A DNA stretch of 64,000 bases, from assembly GCF_018224885.1 (NCBI RefSeq), contig NZ_JAGTXB010000013.1:62001-126000 (forward strand), in the 5' to 3' direction. Shown here piece after piece: positions 26,090 through 36,600 of the stretch; position 1 is the first letter of the stretch, and each line of letters begins with the position of its first letter. Origin of the DNA: Chitinophaga hostae. Lineage in GTDB: Bacteria > Bacteroidota > Bacteroidia > Chitinophagales > Chitinophagaceae. A model generated the notes under the pieces. That model made no database searches, had not been told where the DNA came from, and saw nothing but the letters and a program-made list of their open reading frames with translations. A program made the translations under genes and the position numbers.

Positions 26090-28087
26090 TTACTTTTTAA
26101 TAATGGTAAAAGCAGTTCTCCTGTTTTTCTGTCTTCCTTCCGGGTTGTCGCTGCCATCTTCCAGTGTATTCGGTGCTACCGGTTGGGTAGCGCCATAACC
26201 TATATAAGTGAGTCGTTCCCGGTCAATACCTTTGCTCACCAGGTAATCCACACAGCTCTTGGCGCGGGCTTCAGACAGGCGCTGGTTTAGTTTTGCAGCA
26301 CCTTTACTATCGGTATGTGCACTCAGTTCTATGTGCATTCCGGGATTGGCGCTGAGGAGATCGACCAGTTTATCTAACGAAGCATAGGAGGCTTCCTGTA
26401 AGGTGGCCTTGTTGAAATCGTAATACACATTTTCCAGCACTACCGGTGCTTCCGGCGTAATGATCTTCACCAGGCATAATACCGGTATGGTCATAGTGGT
26501 GGTGTCATCATTAGCCGGCAGGGTTACCTGTTGCGAATTTGTCGTATATCCTTCTGCGTTGGCAACCGCTTTCAGCGGCAGAAATTCAGGGATGCTAAAG
26601 GCGTAACTGCCATCCGCCCCGGTTTGCCGGGTAAATACCACTTTATTGCTGATGGTATCTATGATATTGACGGCAGCTCCGGCCAACGGAGTCTGGTTGT
26701 CGCACGACACCACCGTTCCACTGAGTTGTTTTAAAGGCCTGTTCTTGTGTACAAAAAATAATTCCAGGCAGCATTCTGCGGCACGGTCTGTACCCAGGAG
26801 TACTTCATCCAATAGATTTTTGTTGTTGCTCCTGCTGGTGAAATAGATATCATCCTTCACCGAATTCACCGGGTACCCCATATTTACAGGGGATTTCCAG
26901 TTACCAACATTTCCTTTGCTGGAGAAGAAATCATATCCGCCCATACCGATCCGGTTATCTGCCGAGAAGATCAGGGTGCCGGTAGCTGCGTGGTAAAACG
27001 GCGCCTGCTCATTACCCGTCGTGTTGATAACTTCACCCAGGTTGCCTGTTTGCAATGGCTTGCCATTTTCATCCAGCGTAGCATACCACAGGTCAAAACC
27101 GCCGTATCCGTCGGGCCTGTCACTGGCGTACAACAATGTTTTTCCATCTCCCAGCAGATACGGTTGCTGGGTATTATTACCTGCGGTGTTTATCATCGCA
27201 TCCATGGGTACCGGATCGTTCCAGTGGTCCCCGTTTTTGCGGGCAATATAAATAGCGGATATTTTTTTGCCATGGTCTATATGCCAGCGGGTGAGCAACA
27301 ATAGCTGGCCGTTGGGTGATAGACATGCGGCGCCCTGGTGCAGTCCTTCCGGCTGATCCAGCTGCAGCAAACGGATATTGGATACCTGTCCGGCGTTGTA
27401 ATCGGCCGTATAGAGGCGATTGATATAGGTATGATTTTTCTGGAAAGAACTATCCGGCCTGGTAGAGGTGAAAACCAGGCTGCTGGTATTGCTCCACAAC
27501 GGGGCATAGCTGGCGCCGGTGGTATTCAGCGCCGGTGGCGCTTTTATTACGCTGTACTCCGACAGGTCTTTTTTATGTAACTGCGTAGTGATAAATTCCA
27601 GGTTTTGCAATTCTCTTTTTGCGGCCTCAGTGAATTTATCGTTGGTGCTATGGTCGTGAAGGAAATTGCGGAACGCCTGGGTGGCTTCATCATATTTAGC
27701 CAACGCCCGCAGGGATACTGCGTAATAATAAGCCGCCAGCGGAAAACTGGTCTTGTCCAGTTCCATTACTGATTCGTAATGTGGTGCAGCTTTACCATAA
27801 TTATGCAGGTTGCGGTAGCTCTCTGCCAGTTTGTAAACGGCCTGTTGCTCGCTGCTTACCTTTACTGTTTTATTTTTAGTGACGGATACCGCTGCATAGG
27901 GCTTATAGGTATCCGGTTTCACGGTTTTATTCCGGGAGCCGAGGTACTTTTCGTAATAGGTGGCAGCTGAATTGTAATCGGCTTTACTGTAGTATTGATC
28001 GGCTGCTTTCAGGTAGTTATACGTAAACTGCGCGTACGATGCCATAGCCGATAACAGCACTGCCGAGGTAAAGAATATTTTTTTCAT
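26090..28087 (-). CDS. OmpA-family protein with TPR, PD40 propeller and regulatory-like domain (PorE-like)
   Basis: 665 residues. Signal peptide (ASYAQ); TPR region ~20-150 (DQYYSKADYNSAATYYEKYL); PD40/WD40-like propeller ~190-430 (SSLVFTSTRPDSSF; LLYASDRPDGYGGFDLWY; LIFSADNRIGMGGYDFF); carboxypeptidase-regulatory-like domain ~450-530; OmpA peptidoglycan-binding domain at the C-terminus (NVYYDFNKATL; LSAHTDSKGAAKLNQRLSEARA). This domain order matches PorE and other T9SS-associated proteins that tether outer-membrane complexes to the cell wall. It is sandwiched between two PorP/SprF genes. Confidence 0.93.
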   Translation of the reverse strand: MKKIFFTSAVLLSAMASYAQFTYNYLKAADQYYSKADYNSAATYYEKYLGSRNKTVKPDTYKPYAAVSVTKNKTVKVSSEQQAVYKLAESYRNLHNYGKAAPHYESVMELDKTSFPLAAYYYAVSLRALAKYDEATQAFRNFLHDHSTNDKFTEAAKRELQNLEFITTQLHKKDLSEYSVIKAPPALNTTGASYAPLWSNTSSLVFTSTRPDSSFQKNHTYINRLYTADYNAGQVSNIRLLQLDQPEGLHQGAACLSPNGQLLLLTRWHIDHGKKISAIYIARKNGDHWNDPVPMDAMINTAGNNTQQPYLLGDGKTLLYASDRPDGYGGFDLWYATLDENGKPLQTGNLGEVINTTGNEQAPFYHAATGTLIFSADNRIGMGGYDFFSSKGNVGNWKSPVNMGYPVNSVKDDIYFTSRSNNKNLLDEVLLGTDRAAECCLELFFVHKNRPLKQLSGTVVSCDNQTPLAGAAVNIIDTISNKVVFTRQTGADGSYAFSIPEFLPLKAVANAEGYTTNSQQVTLPANDDTTTMTIPVLCLVKIITPEAPVVLENVYYDFNKATLQEASYASLDKLVDLLSANPGMHIELSAHTDSKGAAKLNQRLSEARAKSCVDYLVSKGIDRERLTYIGYGATQPVAPNTLEDGSDNPEGRQKNRRTAFTIIKK

Positions 28088-28111
28088 GGGATACTGTTGC
28101 TTTAAAGTTGA

Positions 28112-29116
28112 TTACAATCTTGGACAAACGAATTCCACATCAGGTGTTCTTACCGACCTGCGGCCGATGAACGTCAACGATATTTCAAAACTGTTGGAGC
28201 CGCGCGCCATTTTGCTGAGGTCGGATGTATTGATATCATAGCTGGCGCCCAGCATCATGTTTTTATAAATGAATCCCGCATGTGTGGTGATGGCATCTTT
28301 ATACCGGTAGTTTAGTCCAAGCAGGAAATCAGTTCCGGGAGCGGCATTCAGCTGGCCATAAGCGCCGATCATTTTTTCCTGGGCAGGTCCCTGCTGCATA
28401 AAAAGGAAGTTAGGAGTAATACTCAGTATATCCGACAGGGTTAGTTTTACGCCACCGTGAACATTGAAACGCATCGGGAAGCGGGCATCACCTTTTGCAC
28501 TGAACTGGTCCTGTGGTTTGGTGAGATGCATGACGGAGAAGCCACCATAGATATTGAATTTTTTCCCCGGGGTAGCGTCATAGTACAAGGCGCCGGCGCC
28601 GGCATCAAAGGAGGCGGCGGAGGTGCGTGTAAGCGCATCGGATACCGGGTTGCCGGGGTTATAACCGGTTACCGGATTCCATTGCTCTCCATAGGTTAGT
28701 TTGGAGGGGTCGAACCTGCGTTGTATCAGGCCGAGCTGCAATCCAAAGTTCAGCTGATGGTAGTGGGCCGCATCCAGTTTTACCCCGGTATAGGCTGCAC
28801 TTACATAGGCGGTGGTATAGTTGTAACCGCCATCGCCGGCAGTTTGATTTAACACACTGGCGCCAATGTTGATATTACGGCTGGTAGGTATTTCCCCGCT
28901 GACGCCATACGTTTTAAACGGACTGATGTTACCCCACTGGGTGCGATAAATGGCCGCAATCCGGTAGTCTCCGTCAAATACGCCTGTCAGCGCAGGGTTT
29001 AACCACGACGGGTATACGTAATACTGCGAAAAGTGAGGATCTGCCTGTGCCATCAGCCGGGTGCCCGTGCATGTGGCGACTACAAAAAGGACCAGGGTTG
29101 CAATGATTGTTCTCAT
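28112..29116 (-). CDS. PorP/SprF-family protein, second copy
   Basis: 334 residues. Signal peptide, then PHFSQYYVYPSWLNPALTGVFDGDYRIAAIYRTQWG, shown only in outline, which is the PorP/SprF opening. The barrel ends NSFEISLTFIG. It differs clearly from the copy at 25025-26056, so the pair is not a recent duplication. It lies 31 bp after the PKD adhesin gene and 24 bp before the OmpA-family gene. A dedicated partner for one of the two large cargo proteins is the likely role. Confidence 0.95.
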   Translation of the reverse strand: MRTIIATLVLFVVATCTGTRLMAQADPHFSQYYVYPSWLNPALTGVFDGDYRIAAIYRTQWGNISPFKTYGVSGEIPTSRNINIGASVLNQTAGDGGYNYTTAYVSAAYTGVKLDAAHYHQLNFGLQLGLIQRRFDPSKLTYGEQWNPVTGYNPGNPVSDALTRTSAASFDAGAGALYYDATPGKKFNIYGGFSVMHLTKPQDQFSAKGDARFPMRFNVHGGVKLTLSDILSITPNFLFMQQGPAQEKMIGAYGQLNAAPGTDFLLGLNYRYKDAITTHAGFIYKNMMLGASYDINTSDLSKMARGSNSFEISLTFIGRRSVRTPDVEFVCPRL

Positions 29117-29147
29117 TTACAATATAATTTGATGTGAATGATTTACT

Positions 29148-32100
29148 TTACCTGATAATTGTTACATAACCTGTTATAGGCGCCATGCCTGCCCTGAGCC
29201 GGATTACATAGTAGTACGTGGCCATTGGGAGTACATTGCCTTTGAACCGGCCATCCCACGGTACGTTGTAACCGGTAGAGCGATAAATTCTTTCTCCATA
29301 CCTGTTGAATACTTCCACGGTACTTTCTGCATAATCAGCCAGGTTGGTGATGATCCAGGTATCGTTGATATTATCGCCGTTAGGTGAAAAGGCAGTGGGG
29401 GGCGCTACCGGTTTCAGCACTTTCACCGTCATGCCGTCGCGCGCCATACAACCGTGTTTGCCAATAGCCGTCAGCGTATAGGCGGCATCGTGCATAGCGG
29501 GGATTACGGGCGACAACAAAGTAGGATCGGGGAAATCTGCCGCCGGGGCCCAGGCAAATTGCAGGTTTACAGAATCGTTGGCTACGGGTTTAAAGCTAAT
29601 GACGGTACCCTGTGGCACCACAAAAGACGGTCCCGCATCGATTACCGGTTGCAGGTAAACAATAACGGTGCTGCTGTATGCAGAAGATCCGCAGCCCGAT
29701 TGGTTGGCTACCTGGAGTTGTACGCTGTATTCACCTGGCGCCGTATATTTTTTCACCGGGTTTTGTTCGGTGGAAACGGTTCCGTCGCCAAAGCTCCATT
29801 GCCATTTGTTGATGCTGCCGGTAGCATCTGTGCTCTGATCTGAGAATACATTGTCGGTGCCCTGGCAAAGCGTATCCGGTGTTACCTTAAACGAAGCAGT
29901 GGGCTGTCCGAAGAAGGCACTCAGCGTTTTGGCAGCAGAATCTTTACAACCATATGCGCTGGTGGCCACAAGTTTTACATCAAATGGTCCAAAGGCCTTG
30001 TATTGCCAGGTTGGATCTTTTGCGGCAGAGCCGGCGCCGCCATCACCAAAATTCCATTGATAGGCGAGGCTTGTTTTATCTTTCACAGTGGTGAGGTTGG
30101 CAAAAGCAGCGTTACCATCCGGCATACAAACTTTAGCAGGAAGGCTGAAATCAGCTACCGGTAAAGGATGTATCGCTATCATCGCTTTGGCGGTATCGCT
30201 GGTACAATTATGATCACTTACTGCTACCAGTTTTACGAGGTAGTTGCTGTCTTTCTGATAAGTGATGGTAAAAGGATTGTTATTGGTGTTGTTTTTCTGT
30301 GTGCCGTCTGCCAGGTCCCATTTCCAGTTGGCAATGCTGCCGGACGGGATCGTAGAGTGATCGGTGAACACCGTATTTTGTCCCAGGCAAAGATCTGCGG
30401 CTGCTGTGAAAGCTGCTGCAGGTTTGGGATACACTACCATCGTAGTGGAAATGGAATCGCTGCAACCGCTATCGGTATTAAATACGTACCAGATAGTATG
30501 TGTGCCTGCCCCGGCGCTTGCCGGTGTGAAGTTGCCGCTTGAATCCGTGGCAGGACCGCGATAGTAGCCTTTCCCGGTTACCCCGTTTTGTATGGCAGCT
30601 TTACCGATGGCGACAGTTCCCGGCGTATTTACACAAACTCCTGTCAGTGCAGCATATGCCAGCTGTGGTTTTAGTTTAAAAGTAGCCGTTACCGTAGTAT
30701 CTTTCGTACAGCCTTTATCGGTAGTAACACTGTATTTAATAGCATAAGTACCAAACTTCGTATAGGCGTGTGTGGGATCTTTCACCGCGGCAGTATTTGG
30801 ATTTGTGCCTGTAGCATTGGGATCACCAAAATTCCAGGCATGTGCGGTCAATGTTTGCGCATCCGGTACGGTGGCGCCGCTGGTAAATTGTACCAAACCT
30901 CCTACCGGTAAGCAATCGCCGGGATAGCTAAACAAGGGGGTAGGCTTAGCATATACGGTGACTGTTTTGGATACCGTATCACTCACACACAGCTCGCTTA
31001 CTTTTACCACATGTTTGATGGTGTAAGTATTATGATCTTTGTAGGTGATCGTTTGTGCGGCGCCGGTAGTGGCAGTTAGCACCGAGTCGTTGCCAAAATT
31101 CCAGTACCATGATTTCAGCGGTGCGGTACCGCCATATGTGGATGCATCGGTAATTTTCAGCACGCCTGCTTCGCAGAGTGTGGCGGCATCCGTGGAGAAT
31201 ATTGCTACGGGCTTAGCCACAGTAGCTACCTGGAAAGCAGTATCTCCCACACAACCATCCCTTGATATAACGGTCAGCTTAACTGCGGTGGCGCCTACCG
31301 GGAATACTTTACCAACGCGTATGCCGCTGTCTTTTACCGCCCCCGGGAATTCCCAGTTCCAGCGGTCAATCAAAGGAGTTTTCAGGCTGGTATCTCCCTT
31401 AAAATACACCGTGTCCAGCGTACACCCGGTATGCGCATAGGTCATTACAGCACGGGGCTTGCCTTTCACCTGGATGGTAAAGCCTACTTTTTCCGTGTTG
31501 TTACAATTTTCTATGCTGGGATGTGTTGACATCACCGGGATATCATATTCACCGATGGTGCTGAACTGGTAAGTGCCGGGTAAGGAATATTTATAGTAGG
31601 TAATACCATTGACCAGCACTGTGCCGGTATTGACCGGGGCATTCACCGTTACATCGGTGTTGGGTGTAATAGCGGTGCCGAGGGCGCTGAGCTTCCATAC
31701 CATTTTGGTGGGCTTGTAAGCCATTAAAATGGATAGCTCCACCGGCGTATTGGTACAGGTAAAATCATTGGATGTTTTGGAGGTATCATAACTGTTATGA
31801 ATAGATCCTATTGCGTTGAGGTTATTGATCAGCGTGCCGGCATTGTAACCATAGCTTTCCACACTACCCAGGCCATATGTTACCGCAGTAAAGGCGGAGT
31901 CGCTGCTCACAATACATTGTGCCGGTGCGGCGGCCCATCTTTTTATCACCACCGTATACCCGTTCAGGTTAGGGTGCGGATAGGCAAAATCATACAGGGG
32001 GCTGCCATCAATACGTAACGACGTAAGACCCGCTGTAGGAATGATCATGGTGAGATAGTTGGTTTCTATAAACTCCCGGTCGTTCCGGTAAAAACCAATG

Positions 32101-33257
32101 CGTTTAATAGCCTGTTCTACCGGGCTTACATAGATCATTTCCGGATCACCGAGTCCGCCGTTATTACCACAGGCGCCGGAGGAGGACATGAACTGTGCTA
32201 CCAGTACAGGTTTGTTAGACTCAATATAATCGGCAGTGTTGCTTACAAACTCGTAATACGAATTGGCGATCAGGCCGGTAAGGGTAACACCATTTCTCTT
32301 TACGACAGTAGTCGGATCTTTTACTGCGACCTTATAAATGTTATACTGCAGCGTGGATGGTATATCGTCTTCCGAAGTGGGCGCTGTCAGGTAGCGTTTA
32401 CCCCATGCCTGGAAAGGAAAGATCTGTTGGATATTATTATCGCCGCTGCTGCTGCTGTTGTTACAGGTGATAGCGGTGCGGCTGCTGCCGGAAAATACCG
32501 CTACGGGATAGCATTGTCCCAAAGGGTTACCGATGGACTTGATAGTGGTACCGGTTAGCTGCCGGCCCTCACCGCCGCCAAGAGAGGCGCCTACCAGCTG
32601 GTAAATATCGCCGCGGTTCAATGTAACGGTGAAGGGGACCCCGGCGGGGCGGCCATTACGGGTGAGCACAGCTGGTGTTATTTCCACCAGGGTATTATTC
32701 TGATTAGCGATCACAAACATCCAGGAGAAACAGTCATCTGCATAGTTCTGCATGCTGTTCACCGAGATATAAGAGTAGCCCCAGGTTTCTTCCGGCATTA
32801 ACATGGTAGCGCCTGAAGAGGCGCTGCCATAGATATGCGCATAGGCTACGATGGGCACATTACTTTGTATGTGAATAGACTTACCGGTAAAGATTCCCTC
32901 TCCGCCGGTGCCGCCAAAAGAAGGCGGAAGGGAATAGAGCCTGGCATCAATAGCGCCCGATTTCGGAATCAGGTCTGATGCAATCACCGTATTGGCCGGA
33001 ATATTATAGGTACGTGTCCAGCTGGTACCGGTGATACTAACCGTAACGGTAGCCGGCTGTTCAGCACTGAGATACAGGATCATTTCCTGGCTGTTGCTTT
33101 GCCCCATTTCCATGAACTGATGGTGTCCGTAGCCCACCCAGAAGTCTTTTCCTTTATTGGAAAGATTCTGGGCGTATGCAACAGTGGCTACGAACTGAAA
33201 CAGGCTCAGGGATATGGCAAGCAAAAGTGCTTTGTGATATATTAGCTTGGTTGACAT
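29148..33257 (-). CDS. PKD-repeat surface adhesin with IgGFc-binding-like N-domain and T9SS type B C-terminus
   Basis: 1369 residues from the ATG at 33257; the frame starts 9 nt earlier with TTG. Signal peptide ending AYAQ. Residues ~30-480 resemble the IgGFc-binding-protein N-terminal domain (GKDFWVGYGHHQF; SNVPIVAYAHIYGSASSG; VAVFSGSSRTAITC). A long series of PKD/Ig-like modules follows, several with WNFGD or WSFGDG motifs. The C-terminal ~85 residues are the gliding-motility-associated domain (PTAFSPNGDNINDTW; VEVFNRYGERIYRS; WDGRFKGNVLP), a type B T9SS signal. It should be exported to the cell surface and act in adhesion or matrix binding. The ligand is unknown. Confidence 0.9.
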   Translation of the reverse strand: MSTKLIYHKALLLAISLSLFQFVATVAYAQNLSNKGKDFWVGYGHHQFMEMGQSNSQEMILYLSAEQPATVTVSITGTSWTRTYNIPANTVIASDLIPKSGAIDARLYSLPPSFGGTGGEGIFTGKSIHIQSNVPIVAYAHIYGSASSGATMLMPEETWGYSYISVNSMQNYADDCFSWMFVIANQNNTLVEITPAVLTRNGRPAGVPFTVTLNRGDIYQLVGASLGGGEGRQLTGTTIKSIGNPLGQCYPVAVFSGSSRTAITCNNSSSSGDNNIQQIFPFQAWGKRYLTAPTSEDDIPSTLQYNIYKVAVKDPTTVVKRNGVTLTGLIANSYYEFVSNTADYIESNKPVLVAQFMSSSGACGNNGGLGDPEMIYVSPVEQAIKRIGFYRNDREFIETNYLTMIIPTAGLTSLRIDGSPLYDFAYPHPNLNGYTVVIKRWAAAPAQCIVSSDSAFTAVTYGLGSVESYGYNAGTLINNLNAIGSIHNSYDTSKTSNDFTCTNTPVELSILMAYKPTKMVWKLSALGTAITPNTDVTVNAPVNTGTVLVNGITYYKYSLPGTYQFSTIGEYDIPVMSTHPSIENCNNTEKVGFTIQVKGKPRAVMTYAHTGCTLDTVYFKGDTSLKTPLIDRWNWEFPGAVKDSGIRVGKVFPVGATAVKLTVISRDGCVGDTAFQVATVAKPVAIFSTDAATLCEAGVLKITDASTYGGTAPLKSWYWNFGNDSVLTATTGAAQTITYKDHNTYTIKHVVKVSELCVSDTVSKTVTVYAKPTPLFSYPGDCLPVGGLVQFTSGATVPDAQTLTAHAWNFGDPNATGTNPNTAAVKDPTHAYTKFGTYAIKYSVTTDKGCTKDTTVTATFKLKPQLAYAALTGVCVNTPGTVAIGKAAIQNGVTGKGYYRGPATDSSGNFTPASAGAGTHTIWYVFNTDSGCSDSISTTMVVYPKPAAAFTAAADLCLGQNTVFTDHSTIPSGSIANWKWDLADGTQKNNTNNNPFTITYQKDSNYLVKLVAVSDHNCTSDTAKAMIAIHPLPVADFSLPAKVCMPDGNAAFANLTTVKDKTSLAYQWNFGDGGAGSAAKDPTWQYKAFGPFDVKLVATSAYGCKDSAAKTLSAFFGQPTASFKVTPDTLCQGTDNVFSDQSTDATGSINKWQWSFGDGTVSTEQNPVKKYTAPGEYSVQLQVANQSGCGSSAYSSTVIVYLQPVIDAGPSFVVPQGTVISFKPVANDSVNLQFAWAPAADFPDPTLLSPVIPAMHDAAYTLTAIGKHGCMARDGMTVKVLKPVAPPTAFSPNGDNINDTWIITNLADYAESTVEVFNRYGERIYRSTGYNVPWDGRFKGNVLPMATYYYVIRLRAGMAPITGYVTIIR

Positions 33258-33284
33258 CTGCTTCAATTTTTCATCTTGAAATGA

Positions 33285-33635
33285 TTATTGTTTGATGATC
33301 ATCTTCGACGTCCTGGTTCCATCTTCAAAAATGGTTTTCAGCATATATGCTCCACTCATGATATCCTGCACATACAGCTGGTTACGTTTGCCCGTTGTCG
33401 TTACCTTTTTAACGGCTTTGCCGTCCATGGTGTAGAGTATCAGTTGCTGAACGGGTTTGCGTGATTGTATATTCAGGGCTGCTATTACCGGGTTTGGATA
33501 TACAAGCACTGATCTGTTGTTGGCAGCGATACTGTCCATTCCCTGCGGAGGCAGGATGGTTGCATTGGCACGAGGCCAATGCAACATCATACATCCTGTG
33601 GCAAACAACAGTTTTGCTATAGTGATTTTTTTCAT
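33285..33635 (-). CDS. miniature protein made of a signal peptide plus T9SS type A sorting domain
   Basis: 116 residues. Signal peptide (to about ANA, residue 25), only about 18 residues of linker, then a complete T9SS type A C-terminal domain: LVYPNPVIAALNI, LILYTMDGKAVKKV, SGAYMLKTIFEDGTRTSKMIIKQ. It has almost no cargo of its own. It sits 9 bp after the giant adhesin gene and 27 bp before the PKD adhesin, so it is co-expressed with two large T9SS proteins. It could be a surface-anchored small protein, a truncated remnant of a longer cargo, or a modulator of the sorting machinery. Confidence 0.85.
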   Translation of the reverse strand: MKKITIAKLLFATGCMMLHWPRANATILPPQGMDSIAANNRSVLVYPNPVIAALNIQSRKPVQQLILYTMDGKAVKKVTTTGKRNQLYVQDIMSGAYMLKTIFEDGTRTSKMIIKQ

Positions 33636-33644
33636 ATAACTGTT

Positions 33645-36600
33645 TTAGCGGATCAGGTTAATGACTCCTTTCTTTTCTGTTTTGCTGCCATCCGTGAGGG
33701 TAAGGTGACATACATAGATGTACACGCCGGAAGGCAATGCTTTTCCTTTGTATTGTCCATCCCATCCTGTTGTTTGGTTATTGGATTCAAATACTTTTTC
33801 ACCCCACTGGTCAAAAATGGTCATGTGCATTTGTTTGATGATATAGCCATATACCAGCAGCACATCATTTTTGCCATCATTGTTGGGCGTAAACGTATTT
33901 GGAATGTAAATGCCGTCCGGTAAGGTTTTGCCTTCTGCAGGCAGTGATTCCTTGTCTTCGCAACCTTTGGCCCGAACGATCAGCTTAACTGTCTGCACCG
34001 GTTGTAAACCACCGATAATATGTACCAGCCCTTCTCTGCCCGATGAAGGCAGGGTCCAGGTGGTGCCGCCATCAACAGATACTTCATAACCGGTGGCGTT
34101 GGCGATGGCCTTCCATTTAAACCGGATCATATTCACCCCGGTACTGTCTACTGTAACTACCGGTGTAGCGAGAACAGGCAGCACATGCACAATGGCTTTG
34201 GCGCGGGCCGCTCCGGGACATCCGTGGGTGAGTGTTTCGAGATAGTAGATACCGTCGGTTGAAACGTTATTGATCGTATAGTCGTTGCCGGTATGCAGGA
34301 GGTTACCTGCAGCCGGTGCGTCGTACCAGTTATACAACACGCCCGGTTCCGGATTTTTAGCCGACAGGGTTACATTAGTGCCACTGCATACCGTCATGGA
34401 GTCTTTTACGATCTGCGCAATAGCAGGCGCGTATACTTCCACTTCTTTGGTGGTGTCGCCTACGCAACCTTCAGCGGCTACAATACTTAATTTTACCTGT
34501 TTCACGCCGGGGTATCTGTAGTATTTCAGGGTGTCTTTTGCGCTACCCAGGGTAGAGTCGCCGAAGTTCCATTTCCAGCTGCTGATCGCTACGCCGTTGC
34601 TGGTAGCTGCGGTTCCTTTGAACAGGGCGCCGTCGTTTAAACAACCGGTGTAATCAACACTGAAGTTTACTACCGGTGCGGGGATCACTTTTATCTGCAG
34701 AATACTTTCGAAGCTGTTGCTGCAGCTTTCAATGTCCGGATGTGAAATCAGGATAGGCACATCATACAAGCCGGGTTTGCTGAAGACGTAGTCAGCAGGT
34801 ACGGTAAAGCGATAGTATTTACGTTCATTGCTGATCATGGAATCTACCGGTACCGGGTTGTTTTGTACGATGTCTGTTTTAGGCGCCAGGCTGGCTACCT
34901 GGCTGAATTTCCAGGTGATGCTGGTTGGTTTCACCGGTATCAGCATGGAGAAGCGGAATGGTGTTTTGGCGCAGGTGTAGGTATTGTTCTGACCACTGTT
35001 GTTCATCACGTTGTTGAATGATGGCAGGATGTTCAGATTTTTTACCAGGGTACCGGCGTTGTAGCCATAGCTTTCCACACTGCCAAGACCATAAGTGATG
35101 GCGGTAAAGGCAGAGTCGCTGGTAACAGTACATTGTGCCGGTGCGGCGGGCCAGCGTTTCACTACTACCGTATAGCCGCTGGCATTAGGATGCGGATAGG
35201 TATGGTCAAACGTGGCGCTGCCATCGATCAGCAGGGAAGATATTCCTCCCGTTGGTATAATGAGGGTCAGGTAGTTGACGGTGATCGCTTCCTGTGTATT
35301 GCGGTACAGCCCCACTTTTTTGATACCCTGTTCTACCGGGCTCAGATAAATCATTTCCGGATCGCCGTTGCCATTGGTATTGGCGCAGCTTCCGCTGGAC
35401 GACATATACTGGGCCACCATGATGGGCTGGTTGGCTTCAATGTTGCTGGCCGTATTGCTTTCAAACTGGTAGAACCGGTTATTGATCAATCCGGTTAATG
35501 CGGTGCCATTTACTTTTACCGCGGTAGCAGGATCTTTCACCAGTACGCGGTAGATATTGGTCATAAAGGAAGCGGCGCCGCTACTGTTGGAGGTAGGCGC
35601 TGTAAGGTATTTTTTACCCCAGGCCTGTGACGGGAAGTTTTGCTGGATCAGGTTATCGCCTGAACCACCTGCTGCCCCGCCGCAACCAATGCCGGTACGG
35701 CTGCTGCCGGAGAATACCGCCATCGGATAGCATTTGCCGTCTTCATTGATCACAGACCTTACACGGCTGCCCGTGAGATCGTATCCTTCGGAGCCGCCAC
35801 CCGGCATCATCGCACCGAGTACCTGGTACACTTCTCCCTTATTCAGTGTAACCGTGAACGTTGTATTGGCTGGTTTGCCGGCCAACGTTGGTACGGAAGG
35901 CGTAATTTCTACTTTGGTATTATCGTAGTCTGCTATCACATAGAACCAGGAATAGGTATCGGTACCGTAATTCTGCCTGGACGACATCGTGGCATATTCG
36001 TAACCGTAAGTACCTACGGGCAACAGCATGGTGGCGCCGGAAGAAGCGCTGCCATAGATATGTGCATAGGCTACAATGGGGACATCACTTTCTATACTGA
36101 TGCCTTTATCAGACAAACCCTCTTCAATAAGACGGGCATCATTTAAACCATTCTTTGGTATAATTTCCGTAGTGATGGTTTTGTTGGATGGAATATGGTA
36201 TACGCGTTCCCAGCTGGTACCATTGATACGTACAGTAACATTGGCAGAATCCTGTGCATTGAGATACAATACCATGTTCTGGGAATTATCGCCGGTGAAG
36301 AACTGGTGATGGCCATAGCCTACCCAGAACCTTGTACCCCGGTTGGAGCTGTCGGCCGGTTGCAGTAACTGCGTGTTTGTAACGCCGCCGTTCAACCCGG
36401 TGAATTTATCCAGGAAATGCAGCGAGCTGTCCCTGATCACATTCGGGATATCGTATACATGGCTTAGCGAATCTACGATCCAGGTATTGGTATTGTCGGT
36501 ACGGCCCATCCTGATGTCTTTCTGACGTTTGATAAAGCCTTGCCATGGATCGAGATAGAACTGATCGATATTAAAGTTGTATTGTCCGTTGGCCGGTGTT

